Below, piece by piece: positions 1-12,364 of a stretch of 64,000 nucleotides of DNA. Source of the DNA: Osedax fenrisi (lineage: Eukaryota > Annelida > Polychaeta > Sabellida > Siboglinidae). The DNA is taken from positions 42,711,282 to 42,775,281 of the forward strand of contig OZ025244.1 of assembly GCA_964019155.1 (NCBI GenBank), given 5' to 3'. The translations under genes and the position numbers were made by a program. Below the pieces are notes generated by a model. It made no database searches and had not been told where the DNA came from. It saw only the letters and a program-made list of their open reading frames with translations. Position 1 is the first letter of the stretch. Each line of letters begins with the position of its first letter.

Positions 1-318
1 TCTTAAGGGTTCGTCTTAAATTAGAAAATGGTGGTCCTATATAATAATATATTATTATATATATTACAAAATGATGTAAAAATATATAAACTCTTTATAC
101 GAGTTTTAAATAATGTTGTTTTCATATCTATTTACACGCAACCGCGTAAAGGAGATCCCCTCCTGAAAAAATTCATTGATTCCATCATCAAAAGGTTGCA
201 TATCATTAAGATATTAATGTAACGATTTGTATAAAAATAATTTACAAACCAATGAAGGTGACGTATAGATATATAATGGTATTCTAATACTGCTTATATA
301 CATCATATATACATCATG

Positions 319-350
<32 letters not shown>

Positions 351-689
351 CTATATATTATAACTATTATGATAAGATGGGATACAGATAAATTATTAAT
401 ACATTATTATGATCTATACATTTAATGAATAGGCTATAGATTAGTTAACACAAGTGACATATTAAAACTATAAAACTAGTATAGAATGTAAAAACCTGGA
501 TTCTCTCCATTTCTTCAGTCATTTCGGGCTGTAAAGGTTTAGTTAATAAGAAAATATTGACAATGCATCTAATGAGTTATCTAAAATACCTATTCAAACG
601 ATAACAGCAAAACACATACCTGATACATACTATGTACATGTAAATTTGAGATATGTATTGTTGTGTCAATATATGGCTGTATATCTGAT

Positions 690-1083
690 ATACTTAGTTA
701 TATTGGTCCTAAGCTATGGAATTCACTCCCACCCTATATTAGATCTATAACATCCCGTAACAAATCAAGAAATATTTAAACCAATTGATCTCAGGTGGCA
801 ACTTGTAATACAAATATTGTTTGTTATTATTATATTATTTATTAATTTACTTCTGGTTTATTCTATTTTATTTTATTTTATTATTTATAATGGTATTTTT
901 TTTTTTACTTGTTTTAACTGTTTTATTATTTGTTTGTTTTATTAATTGTTTGTTTTAATATTTGTTTGTTATTATTTGTTTGTATTATTTATTTTTTGAT
1001 TATTATTTGTAATTCTATATATATACACTATTTCAGAAATCATTTATGATTTATATAAGTGTTTAAATAAACTTGCAATTCAA
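690..1083 (+). mobile_element. 3' end of a CR1/L2-type LINE (dead fragment)
   Basis: Around 704-770 the plus strand reads GPKLWNSLPPYIRSITS, the C-terminal signature of CR1/L2/Rex-type reverse transcriptases, followed by a T-rich 3' UTR ending in GTGTTTAAATAAA. The same GTGTCTAAATAAA-type ending is seen in the other LINE copies of this window. The frame breaks on both sides and nothing further upstream is recognisable, so this is a 5'-truncated fossil. Confidence 0.7.
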
Positions 1084-1089
1084 TATGGC

Positions 1090-2098
1090 GTATGTCTGAC
1101 ATAATATGCAAGGACAACGGGCACCTGTTATGTATAGAGAATAGCGTCAAGGCTTATACATACATTAAGTGAAGTTACATGTAACGACAGTCCTAGCTAA
1201 TATTATTATTATAGCTATTTGTCTACTGCTTTACTACAAGTAATGATGTTTTCTAAAGGTGGGGATTATTCTCCCGAATGTGCATATATGCGTGGTGTTT
1301 CATAGTTCAAGCATAGTAGATATATGTGGATAATCTAATAGTATGGGTGTTCGGAGTGAACATTTGCGAGTGTGACCTTAGCTTATCTCTTTCCTAGTGT
1401 AATCAACTATTTCTAATGCGTATATAATATAGTAAAGTGAATATAGATAGCCTATATGCTATATGAGCATTATATAATATAGTAATATATATTATACTAT
1501 ATAGTATGCTATATCTCTTACTATTAGTAAGAGATATCGAATGCGTAGATAACTAATATATGTGTACAAACTTCTTGTACTGTTTCTTCTTCGTGTTCAT
1601 CGGTGACTTCCTCTGATTTCTCTCTGCCAATCAGAGCATCGGATTAGATATATATAGATTACGATGAGTGAGATATTAGCAATTCTTCAGAGGAAACGAT
1701 TAATTAAGCGTACTTTTACGTTCGTATTAGCGAAATAAGTACAATATTTCTGTATGATTTCCTTACAGAAATAAGTGTAAATTGAATAAAATACATGTAT
1801 TATTCTCTCGTTTTATTATTGAATATACTGTTTAACATGGAGAATATATCAAGAATTAGTTAAATAGGATATATATATATATATATATATTATCAATATA
1901 TATGATGATGTCATATTATTATTATAAATGTATAATATAATAATATACCTATTAAATAATATAACTAATAATATATTGAACTTGTAGTAATAATTGAAAC
2001 CTTTTATTAGCTCCATCAGATCTAGTGGGACCTACATATAAATTTAGGATTAATAATAATATATATTAACATTGATATGATATCAATTAATATCAAGT
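1090..2098. other. No gene recognised; AT-rich, short (AT)n
   Basis: No open frame or repeat signature that I can support; contains a short (AT)n tract near 1870-1890 and many small AT hairpins. Confidence 0.5.
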
Positions 2099-2105
2099 AA
2101 TATAT

Positions 2106-2561
2106 CAAATATTTTGCGAAGTAAAGATATAAAACTCCCTATCTAAGTAATATGATTAATATTCATATATTCTGCTGCTAGCAATAGTATCGAACTCATA
2201 GAAATATATTTAGGTTTTATGCGATTTGTATACTATAATGTTTTCATTGTTTTATTGAATTACATGCAATATAAATTAACCTATACTCGCCACATATATA
2301 TGTATATAGCATTTAAAACCAAAATATCCTATTGCTTTGTTATATATTAGTAATGAACACTTAGTTTTCATAATATAAATAATATTTAAAAACATATTAT
2401 TTTACATTGTAAAAGTATATAGTTTGATACAAATTTATATTATAAACAACACATTTTTCCGAAAAATTAACCCGCTATAGGTGGCACTGTTAATTTTTGT
2501 GTACAAAATTGATTTACACTTTTTCGCATAAGCTTTATATCTTTACTTAGAAAAATATTTG
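2106..2561 (+). mobile_element. MITE, TIR CAAAtATTTTGCGAAG, copy 1
   Basis: About 456 bp. It starts CAAATATTTTGCGAAGTAAA and ends with the near-complement (CTTTACTTAGAAAAATATTTG). The interior aligns along its length with the copy at 17487-17947: shared blocks include CTGCTAGCA(G/A)TAGTATCGAA, ATGTTTTCATTG, ATTAGTAATGAACACTTAG and CCCGCTATAGGTGGCAC. It encodes nothing. The flanks show no clear target-site duplication, so this copy is older than the one at 17.5 kb. Confidence 0.75.
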
Positions 2562-2689
2562 GTATATTAAGTAATCTACATTAGGCTAATGTTATTAGCA
2601 ATTATAATTTCTGAATATTAATATGTATATATATATATATTTATATCGTATATATTAATATTTTATACCGTCGCTGTTACCAATGTTGT

Positions 2690-2975
2690 AAAGCCGATAA
2701 AGGGGTTCAAATGAGTTCAATTATCAATGGGTTATATTGGAAATTCTCATATAATAGACCTGTACAAATATTATCGTAGGTATACGAATACACAATATTA
2801 TAGTTACCTTAGCCAAATTAGTGCAAGTGTCCACTCTCTACTTATTATATCTTAGAAACACTCCTTATCAGTCAATGTAATATTAAGAAGTCAGTTTATA
2901 AATAAGTTCTATTAAAATGTGTGTTTTTTTGTTCGCGAGCTCTTGGTACTATATCCTATATCCACTCTACTACAT
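2690..2975 (+). repeat. Dispersed repeat, copy 1 (partner at 63720-63981)
   Basis: Shares ordered blocks with the window's right end: ATAGTTACCTTAGCCAAA, TAGTGCAAGTGT, CACTCCTTAT and CCACTCTACT. No coding potential and no TIR seen; the family is unidentified. Confidence 0.5.
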
Positions 2976-4874
2976 ATACATTAATATTATCGCTATAGAA
3001 AATCTTTATATATATATATTAACACATTATATTAACATATGAAGGCAATTAAATTCAAACAAAATTAAAAACACAGTATAAACTCACATCTAAATGTATA
3101 CATCTCATAATAATAACCTGCCGACTTTTCCCTATTTATATAGCGTCTCGATTTTGAATACATGTTTTATTATAGAATCTATAACATGTAACCTATTAAT
3201 AACGTATTTATTTTATATACATTATATTAAAAATCTAAGGTTGAGATATAATCTATTATATCTATAAGATATTAAAGATTACATAGTATTTAAAATACTT
3301 ATTATATGGTATATAATATTTATTTTATGATAATAATAACAATTATAAAATTTAAATAAATAACTATAATATTATTAATAAGTATGGTCATATGATAAGG
3401 GTTACGATCAAAAAGGACGAGTTGAGTAGCAAAGGTTCAATTTTAAATGTGAAATAAATTTATATAGGTTTTTTTGGGAAGTAATGCAGCTAAACAAACA
3501 GGACAAAACTAAACCAATTAAACCAAATAACCCACAAATAACAATACAATATTATATTGAATATATATATATATATATATATGTATATAGTATATAATAT
3601 ACTATTAACCCGTATTTCAAATGTAACCTATAACCCTCAACTCGTCTATTTTATCGTCTCCCATATGATAATAGATTATAATAATTATGTAAATAATAAA
3701 AATAAATTATTATAAAAATCAAATACATAAATATCATATTTAATATATTCAATATAATATTCAATATTATATTGTAATACTTTATATTTAAATATGTAAA
3801 ACTAAAAAAAATAGTCTTATTCAAAAAGCCTTTTAAAAAGGTGTTACTATTATTATAATTATAATCATAATTACACGTATTAAGTTAATACTATTAACCA
3901 TACTAATATTATAAGTTAGTAGTTTATAGATTAAATAAATAATTTTAAAATAATAAAAAAGTATTAATTTTTAAAGTAACTTTATTATTATAATAATTAT
4001 AAAGTTCATTATAAAGTTTATTTTTTATAACTTTAGTATCAAATATAATATACTATATTATAAAGTATACTTTTATATTTATATAATATATCTATGACGA
4101 TATATATAATATAAATATTATATAATTCTACTTATAATTTATAGGTATGGTAATACAAATTATAAATGGAAGTTATTAAAATATTTATAAATTATAAATT
4201 TTATAATTATAATTAATTTTGAATAAATTCTATTGTTAAATTATAAATAAAAAAATAATTAAATGTTAATATAATAGCAACTAGTTAATAATATAAATAT
4301 AATATACTAAAATATTAGTATATGTATGTTAAATACATACTAGTAAGTTTATATATTTTTTGAATATATATCAATTTCAATTTAAATATCTTTCAATCAT
4401 GTTTATTTATATTTACTTTTTCTCAATAATATTGAATAATTTGATGGTAAGACAATTAGTGTCAAATATTTAGTACCTTTTTAGCCTAGGCTTTTTAGTA
4501 CGGAATTAGTACGTTTTTATCATAGAGCTCGAGAGAAATCTCTATAGATCTATGGTTTTTATTGATACATTTAAAATATTCGTGTATAAATTATAATACA
4601 TATTTTAAGAATATTAATTTATTATAATGAATTATAAATATTTTTTATTTTATAATTAAATTTTAAATATAATTCCCATAATATAATAGTCCCATCAAGG
4701 ATATGTCCTTGGTTCAATATAAATAAATAAATCATAATCACAATTTTGAAAGATGTGGAAAATCAGTATAATTATTATAATGGTTAACGGTTAATTAAAG
4801 CCGAAACGTTTCGGCTTTAATCGTCGCGGTCGACGCGATAAAGTTAAAACTAGGCTATAGTACATACGTAGACC
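2976..4874. other. No gene recognised; very AT-rich spacer
   Basis: Composition approaches 80% A+T with short (AT)n runs (3559-3581). A 28-bp perfect palindrome centred on AAACGTTT lies at 4794-4821. No supported coding sequence. Confidence 0.5.
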
Positions 4875-4881
4875 CTAGGAC

Positions 4882-4921
4882 CAAGACCTCCTATAACCTC
4901 TCGAGGTTATAGGAGGTCTTG
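4882..4921. mobile_element. Palindromic micro-element, copy 1 (40 bp, 7-bp TSD)
   Basis: Two perfect 19-bp arms, CAAGACCTCCTATAACCTC and its complement, with a 2-bp centre. Flanked by identical 7-bp direct repeats CTAGGAC at 4875-4881 and 4922-4928. Ends are CAAGACC...GGTCTTG. See the finding on this family. Confidence 0.75.
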
Positions 4922-4929
4922 CTAGGACA

Positions 4930-5285
4930 TAGATATATAAGGGGCGAAGCCATATAGGTATGAATACCTAGGTATAAATATATAACGTATTTGAGTACCC
5001 AGTATAATATTTAATATAATATTTAATACAAACACTTCACACATAAGTTAAATATTTTGTAATATATGAATTATAATTATTAATGTAAGTAAGTCAGGGG
5101 ATGTAACTCACTTGTAAATCTCAATTTTTCTCAAAATGTCAATCTGTGGTGCACATTGTTCTATTACATTAGATTCGTATTTTACCTTGTATTTTTTGTA
5201 AAGTAAACTAGAAATCTATGCTAGTTACATTTGCTAATAATAAATGTATTATCTATATTATAATATATATATATTGGTGAAATAC

Positions 5286-5351
<66 letters not shown>

Positions 5352-6501
5352 ACGTAAAGTAGGTACACTTTACACTTTAAAATATATATATATATAGGTA
5401 TATATATATGTGTATTATTGATAAATAATAATATATTCCAATAATTAATAATGGAGTATTCATATGTTCTAATAGCAGATATCATGCAGAACTTCTACAT
5501 CGATATTCATAACCCTATAACTTGTCTATACTATCTATATAATAATATAATGTGGACGATATAGAAATCACTATTTTTAAATAATGTTCAAACATAATGT
5601 AGTTTTGCAAAATCTGGCATCACAATAATGTCTCATAAATCATGAAACGTGTATTATAATACCAAGATGTAAGGTAAAGATATCATAAGTATTGCTCTTT
5701 TTCGAGTATTTATGATAACAGTGGATTTCAATAAGGAGGTATAGGCAATTATAGGAGAAAGATGGCACCGCAAAGTGTATATGGAGTTAAAGTCTTTATT
5801 TTAATTTCGGCTAGACATCTTTAAAAGATATAATATATTTTAAAATATTAATATTAATTATCATATGATTGACATAATGAATTGTGAGTAAGTATATTAT
5901 ATTTATTACCTATACTATAGTACTACTATAGTAATACTATAGTACTATATATAGTACTTATTAGTAATACGTTATTACTATTACCTAATCCTTTCTGGCA
6001 TATGTACATCTCCGTTATATATATATATAATGATTTTCCGAAGGCATCGCAAAATCTGTGATATATATATATTAATAATATAATATAACTGTTTATTGAA
6101 TCAAGTAAACGATAGACGTTAATAGGCATAATAGTATCAAAAAATATACTAATAATAATATATTTTAAAAGTAAAAATCATAAACATAACATGAATAATA
6201 ACGTCGATATTTAAAAGGGACACACTAAGATATAACCCGTAAATCACACGGAAGAATGTTTTAATATTGTGGAGTCGAAACTGTGAAAGCAGCACCAGCA
6301 ATACTGATTCAGCATACATATATGATAATATTTTCGAGTCGCAAGTTACTACATGTATACATGTATATTGTGACCCGTATACGTCTATACAGGTATCGTC
6401 TTATTAGTATAACACAGGTGATATATATATATATATATATGGGAGGACTGGTTACCTATTCAAGAGAGTAACTTTCCGATACACCACACGGCAATGTAGT
6501 T

Positions 6502-6535
<34 letters not shown>

Positions 6536-7260
6536 TACCTATACTTACATATATGTCGTACGTCGTACGTCGTACGACGTACATCGTACGTATTAAATAT
6601 GTAAGTCGTCAGTAAATAGATGATGGTGAACTTAAGGGTATTTAAAAAAGTAAACATAGTTGGTGGAATGTAAACATTGTATATAATATCAAAATAGTGC
6701 ACTTATGAAACTCGACGGGGAGAGAAGGGTATTGTGGCCGGTGCATGTATTGTGTCCGATAACGATATTTCAAAAACTTGAGGGTATTTAAAAAAATGCA
6801 GTTATGCAAGTGCACTTATGAAAGGACTCCAAGAGTGCGATAAAACAACATTGATAAATATGACAATGGTACCTACCTTTACCGAATAACTTCAGGTAGA
6901 TTTACAATCTACAATCTACATCAGAAACTTATGAATTTATCAATGAATGCCTATTTCACGTAGAAGGTAAGAAATACTCAAATGATATAACATATAACAT
7001 GCACTTGACAGATCCAGAAAAACAAAGTAACCAGACATATAATTATCATATATATACAATATAATTAAAATAATATTTAGTACCTTTTCTGTACTACGAT
7101 TGGGAAGATATAGGCTAAACTCTTTAAACAGTCATGTACGACGTAATTTGTACGACGTACATATCTGATTATACCCTATTATGGTATATATTCTCTGAGT
7201 TAATATATATTTTAAGATCAACGATATTAAAATAAATAATAATTATATTTAATTGGCTCA
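4930..7260. other. No gene recognised; microsatellites and small palindromes
   Basis: Holds a long (AT)n at about 5289-5343, (AT)n at 6421-6440 and 6505-6531, and short palindromes built on GTACGACGTAC at 6549-6590 and 7137-7163. Open frames here are translations of (AT)n (Tyr-Ile repeats) and are not genes. Confidence 0.5.
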
Positions 7261-7599
7261 ATAATACTTACTTTTACTTTTGTTTGTTTATGGACTGCAT
7301 CAGTGCGTGATCAATCGGCTGTCCGTGGGAATTAATTATTGAGTGGGAGGGAAGGCAAGGAAGAAGTAATAAGTCTTAAGGTGGCTAAAGGAGGGAGTTG
7401 ATGTGTTTTTTCGTAGGTGATTGGGTATGTAATTCCAGTGGTAAGGGGAAGATAGGGCAAAGTAGAATATATTTGAAGAGTGGAGTTTACAATTGTGTTG
7501 CAACACATGTGTAGATGGGGAGTGGTAAGGATAAATGTGTTGGAGGAACGGGTCTGGAGTGGAGTGGTGTATGTGTAGATGTAGGAGGGATGTAATGTA

Positions 7600-9167
7600 G
7601 TCAGGGGAGTTGTGGTGAATAGCTTTGTGGATGGTCAGGGAGAGTTTGAACTTTATGCGGTAGGGGACTGGCAGCCAGTGTAGTTTTTTTTAGGAGAGGT
7701 GTAAATTACACCGTGTAATGGAGTCAGAAGAACGACGGGGAAGTAAATGGACACAGCGAACTACATCATTTTGGAGTCGTTGTAGTTTGAAGAGTTTGTA
7801 TTTAGGGAGGTTAAAAAGTAGGGAGTTGCAATAGTCGAATAGGGGGATGATGTAGGAGGAGGCAATGGTAATAGCGATGGGGAGGGGAATAGAGCGTCGG
7901 ATTAAGCCGAGGCAGTGTAGTTGGTAGTGGATGGATTTGTGCATATGTGTAAGATGGGAGTCAAGGGAAAGGGTGGTATCAAGATGGAAGCCAAGGTTTC
8001 GGATGTGTTGAGAGTAAGGGAGTGAGGTTTTGTCGAGTGAGATGGGGGTGGTTCAGGGAGGGTGGAGGAGCGTAAGGGTAAGTGGAGAAAAATAGTTTCC
8101 GTTTTAGTAGGGTTAAGTTTTAGGGAGTTGGAGGTAAAGCCATTGGTGTATGGACTTGATACAGGAGGAGAGTCGGTCAGGGGCATAAGTAGGGGAGTCT
8201 GTTCAGTTAAGATATAGTTGAAGGTGCTGGCATAAGTATGGATGGAGATGTCAGGGTAGTCAGTGAAGATGTCAAACATGGGGAGGAGGTAAATAATGAA
8301 GAGGAATGGGCCGAGGACAGATCTCTGGGGGACATCGTGGGTTATGGGGTGAGGGGGAAGAGTGTGTATTAATCCTTACTGAGGAAGAGCGGTTGGTAAT
8401 GTAGGAGGTGAACCAGTTGAGGGCAATGCCGGTGATGCCGATGACGAAGAGTCTGTGTATGAGGACATTGTGGTCAAGGGAGTTGAAAGCGGAGGAAATG
8501 TCGAGAAGGAAGAGTAGTGTGCCACGGTTGTTGTTAAGGCAAGAGAGTATGTCGGAGGTAATGAGGGTTAGGGCGGATTTAGTAGATTTGTTGGGGAGGT
8601 AGGCGCTTTGGAAGATGTTGTAGATTTTATTGGTTGTAAGATATGTGATAAGTTGGGAGTAGATAATACGTTCAAGGATCTTAGAGTGTATTGGGAGGTT
8701 AGAGATGGGTCGGTAGTTGGAGGTAGATAGAGAATATAGGTGGGGCTTTTTAAGGATAGTGGTGATGACTGCTTTTTTGAAATCGGGAGGGACTGAGCCG
8801 GAAGAAAATGAACCGCAGATGATTTGATGAAGGGGGGTTGCAACAATGTTCATTATCTGCTTTAGTATTGGGAGGGGAAGAGGGTCAAGGTATGAGGTTG
8901 ATGAGGTAGATTTGAGAAGGATGATGATTTGATCAAGTGGGGGAGGTTCACATTTTTCAAGGGAGAAGAGAAAGGTGATGGGAGTGGTGGGATTGACAGG
9001 GGTGGGAAGGGTGGAAAGGGTGGTGGGAAGTTTGTCGTTGAAAGATTTGTCGAATAGGAGTGGTAGTTCTTCAGTGATGACAGTGGGGAGAGGGGCTTTA
9101 AGTGAACGACCAAGCAGTTGATCAGAAAGTCTATGTATAGACGTACTGTCATTAGAGAGTTTATCAA
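7600..9167 (-). pseudogene. LINE ORF2, reverse transcriptase part (broken)
   Basis: Recognisable pieces: SNYRPISNLPIHSKILERI (fingers), LLFLLDISSAFNSLDHNVL (motif A with catalytic Asp), DVPQRSVLGPFLFIIYLLP at about 8280-8345 in a shifted frame (motif B, where the usual GVPQGS is DVPQRS), then IHTYAST where the catalytic YADD should be. C-terminal LGLIRRSIPLPIAITIASS and IIPLFDYCNSLLFNLPKYKL follow at 7690-7944. Loss of both motif C aspartates and the frameshifts mean no active polymerase. Assigned to the CR1/L2 superfamily by motif spelling; the exact clade needs a tree. Confidence 0.85.
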
Positions 9168-9559
9168 ATTTGTGGGTGATGTGAGAGGGTTTGACGGTAG
9201 AAATAGCTTTTCGGTGGAGATTTGTTAGGTTATTGTAGTAGGCAAGTGATGTAGGGGAGGGATGTTTTAGATGTTTCGGCTTTGCGAAGGATTCGCTTTT
9301 GTTTCAATAGGGATATAGTATACCAGGAAGAGTCAGGGCATATAATGGAGGTTTTAGTGAATAAGGGGGCGTATTTATCGAGGGTGGAGGAGAGAAATAT
9401 GGAGTTCAGCAGACGTTGAGGTTGGAAGGGAAGAAGATCGGATATAAAATCAGGAATGGAGAGGCTGTGAAGTTTGCGTGAGATTCTGGTAGTGAGGGGT
9501 CTGGTGGGTTTGGGGTGACTAAGGGTAAGGAATATGAGGAAATGGTCGGAGAAGAGTGG

Positions 9560-10353
9560 TCAGATGGAATGATCAGTGACAATTTTATTAGTTTTGGGGG
9601 TAATTATTAGATCTAAAGTGTTACCATAGACATGGGTGGGGAAGGTGATATGTTGTAAAATGTTGAATGAGGTGAGCAGTTTATTTAAGGACTGGATCAT
9701 AGGTGGATTGGGTATGTTGAAATCACCTAGTATGGTTGTATTAGAGGTGATAGTGTGTAGAAATAAGCTAAATCCATCAAGGAATAAATTGATGTTGGGA
9801 GAGGTAGGACGGTAGAAAAGGGAAATGTTGAAGGTACGAGAGTAAGGTGAGCTGAGGGCTTCAGAGTGGGAGAACGAGTGATAGGAAATATTAGAGATAG
9901 TTAGAGAAGATATGTACATTATTCGGGTGCCTCCATCGGGTTGGGGAGAGTCGCGATGGTTGTGAATGAAACAGTAGAGGGGAGTGTTAAGAGCAGCAAT
10001 GTGAGGAAAATCCAGAGGAGATAGATATGTTTCTGTGATGCAAAGGATGTCGAGGTCATGATCAGTCATGAGGGAAATTACAGAAGGGATTTTATTGCGA
10101 AGATAGCGTGCATTGATAATATCAGAGTTGAGGGATATAAGGTAGGGTGGAGGGTGGTTAATTGTGGGGAGGGGGGAAAGTATGATTTAATGGAAGCGAG
10201 GGAAAGGAGCAGGAGAGGGATATGTTGGGTGAGAAGGAAATAAGGGGAGAGGTTTAAGTAGGGAAGTTTAGGGTAGGGTAGTTTACCTATCACAATATCG
10301 GGAGGGACACATAAAATTAAGGCGATGTGAAAATTGTTGGTGCCGCGGACCAC
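9560..10353 (-). pseudogene. LINE ORF2, APE endonuclease part (broken)
   Basis: The minus strand encodes DLDILCITETYLS (conserved catalytic Glu), GGTRIMY, FYRPTSPN, ILGDFNIP and THVYGNTLDLIIT, the ordered motifs of apurinic-like endonucleases of non-LTR retrotransposons, which nick target DNA. Upstream (10078-10353) an open stretch continues toward the N-terminus in the same direction. The final SDH-type motif lies around the end at 9560 (TDHSI). The frame is broken before the reverse transcriptase. Confidence 0.8.
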
Positions 10354-10447
10354 GTAATTAAAGTTGGGGATAGGGTGTGAGGAGTTCAGGTGATTGATGG
10401 TGGAGGTGTAGACTTTACGATCAAGAAGTTGGGAATTGTTGAGGGGT

Positions 10448-11190
10448 TCACAGAACCATGATTTGAAAGGGTGAGTTTTTTAGGAGGTGGATATAGCGGA
10501 TAACAGTGTTTTTGGATGATGGGTAGGGGTTTTGGTAGGTTGGAGGAGGAGTTGGATGAGTTCGGGATACGGTGAGAGTGTATATGTGGCTGGGAATGGA
10601 TATTGATGGAGACAAAATCTTTTTCAGGTAGGCTGTGTCATTACCTGTTTCATTGGCACCAATGATTGTGTGGGAGATAGTTGGTAATTTACCGACAAGA
10701 AAGTTAATAAGTGGAGTGTTGGGGGGGGGAGTTATTAATTGTTTTACATGCAATTATATCAGATTTGGGGGGAAGTAGGGGAGGTATGCATGAGCGGTGA
10801 GGGTTATTAAACGAGGGGGGTTTAGCTATGGAAGTGATGGATTGTGATCGTTTAGTAACAGCTCCCCTAGGGGATAGGTGATTGGGGATATTAGAGATGG
10901 TAGGAACAGTGGGGGAGTTGGGGGTGACTGGGGTATGGTTTGGGATGAAGGGTTGGGTGGTGGGGTAAGTAGTGAATATGTAGAAAAAGTGGGTTGTGGA
11001 GATATGTGGGTGTATCTTACGTTGGGACGGTCTAGGGTCAGTTCTACAGTTGGTTCAAAACCAGTAGAAACCAAATTGTTGGAGGGCAGTCATTTTGTTA
11101 AGGGTTGATTTGGGGAGTTTGGAACAGGATTGGCAAATCCACTTACGGTAATGGTCACATTCCGTGAGTGACGTGGCGATAGTGTTACAT
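10448..11190 (-). pseudogene. LINE ORF1 remnant (PHD-like finger, Pro-rich)
   Basis: From the 5' side on the minus strand: a Cys/His cluster with W-I-C-x2-C spacing at about 11120-11185 (TECDHYRKWICQSCSK), resembling a PHD finger; a long Pro/Ser-rich stretch (10826-11074); then IIGANETGNDTAYL (10448-10753), which could derive from the SGNH-esterase-like ORF1 domain known in CR1/L2 elements. Assignment rests on position upstream of the endonuclease and the finger spacing. Confidence 0.5.
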
Positions 11191-11261
11191 GAGGATCATG
11201 TGAAGTCAGTATGGGTGGAGTCAGTCATAATTGGGGGTAGAAGTAGTTTAGTGGGAGTAAG

Positions 11262-12015
11262 TGGAAGTAAATGGTAATACATAGTTTACTTATCTTGATT
11301 ATGGGTAATAAAGTTAAAATTAAATAAGTAACATTTTTTAATTTAAAAGTTGTTGTTGTTATTGTTGCGTTGTCATGCGAACTGTAAATAACTGTGAATA
11401 ATATCAGATTATTAATACCTACATAAAGCTAGTATACTATTTGTAATTTATGAATATTAATGTTACTTAGAACATTTATTTGTCATTTATTTTATCAACT
11501 TGGTAATATTTTAAATATTTAATTTAATAATAGATAAAATATACTAAAAGAAAATAAAATTATAGATAATTAAATTTATCTTTAAAATAATGTATTGTTA
11601 TAAAATATAAACTTATAAAAATATTATATGAAACAAGTAGGATACATATATACATACATATATGCACCTGTATATATACCTAATTAATAAATATAAATTA
11701 TTTATCATATAATTAAATATATATATATATTTATATTATTTTATGATTGTTGAATACATTATTTACACATCCTATAAATGTGTATATTAACATAAAGTAA
11801 ATAGCTATTTACACCTAGGTGTATATTTAAATTAGTACAAATATATAAAAATATCACATTTGAAACCTAATATTATTACACAGAATAATAGAGTTACAAT
11901 CGCATAATACAGTGCGTATCAAATTGCTGATTTTAATAAGGACATATTCGACGTAATATGCACTGTATACAGTGTATAATAGACAAGTAGCCCGTAAACA
12001 CTGTGCATTATAATA
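11262..12015. other. No gene recognised; 3' flank of the GT31 gene
   Basis: AT-rich spacer between the LINE and the GT31 stop codon, which lies on the minus strand. It must contain the GT31 3' UTR; AATAAA-type signals occur but none can be singled out. Confidence 0.4.
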
Positions 12016-12132
12016 CTACACGGTATTACAGTAGATACTATAGTTGAGTTGGTGCCAGTATTTCTTCATGAGTGCAGCGGTCATGTGATGCAGGGTGAAT
12101 ACCTCACATAGTTGTGCTTTATCTTTTAGGTC
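12016..12132 (-). CDS. GT31 exon 6 (C-terminus and stop)
   Basis: 117 nt including TAG. Acceptor TTACACAG|GACCTA, phase 0. Encodes CEVFTLHHMTAALMKKYWHQ, the usual C-terminal HH-x-(x)-P/T-x-x-M-x-x-YW block of GT31 enzymes. Separated from exon 5 by a 2.0-kb intron that holds a LINE in the opposite orientation. Confidence 0.9.
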   Translation of the reverse strand, partial: DLKDKAQLCEVFTLHHMTAALMKKYWHQLNYSIYCNTV

Positions 12133-12333
12133 CTGTGTAACCAGAAAGTCATCGTTATAATAATAATAATAATAATAATATAATTTATTGAATATAGAAA
12201 ATAGATATTCAAAATGATATAAAACAGGAGATAAAACTAATAATACAAAATAAGTAAATATATTAACATTATTGATTTACATATGCCATAGTTTGGCCCG
12301 TATATGTTAATAATATGCCATAGTTAGTTTATA

Positions 12334-12364
<31 letters not shown>

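Larger units (their letters stand above)
7270..11260 (-). mobile_element. CR1/L2-type LINE, nearly full length but dead
   Basis: A minus-strand non-LTR retrotransposon of about 4 kb. In order on the minus strand: PHD-like zinc finger and proline-rich ORF1, APE-type endonuclease, reverse transcriptase, and the conserved C-terminal region ending LHWLPVPYRIKFKLSL (about 7620-7680). The plus strand is strongly G/A-rich here, unlike its surroundings. Multiple frameshifts and stops separate the domains. The exact ends are not defined by a visible target-site duplication. Confidence 0.85.

Noticed and set aside
5258..5485. Open frames rich in Tyr-Ile repeats (also at 14928-15284, 19493-19687, 25352-25540, 32051-32254)
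   Set aside because: They are translations of (AT)n microsatellites; no codon bias, no homology.
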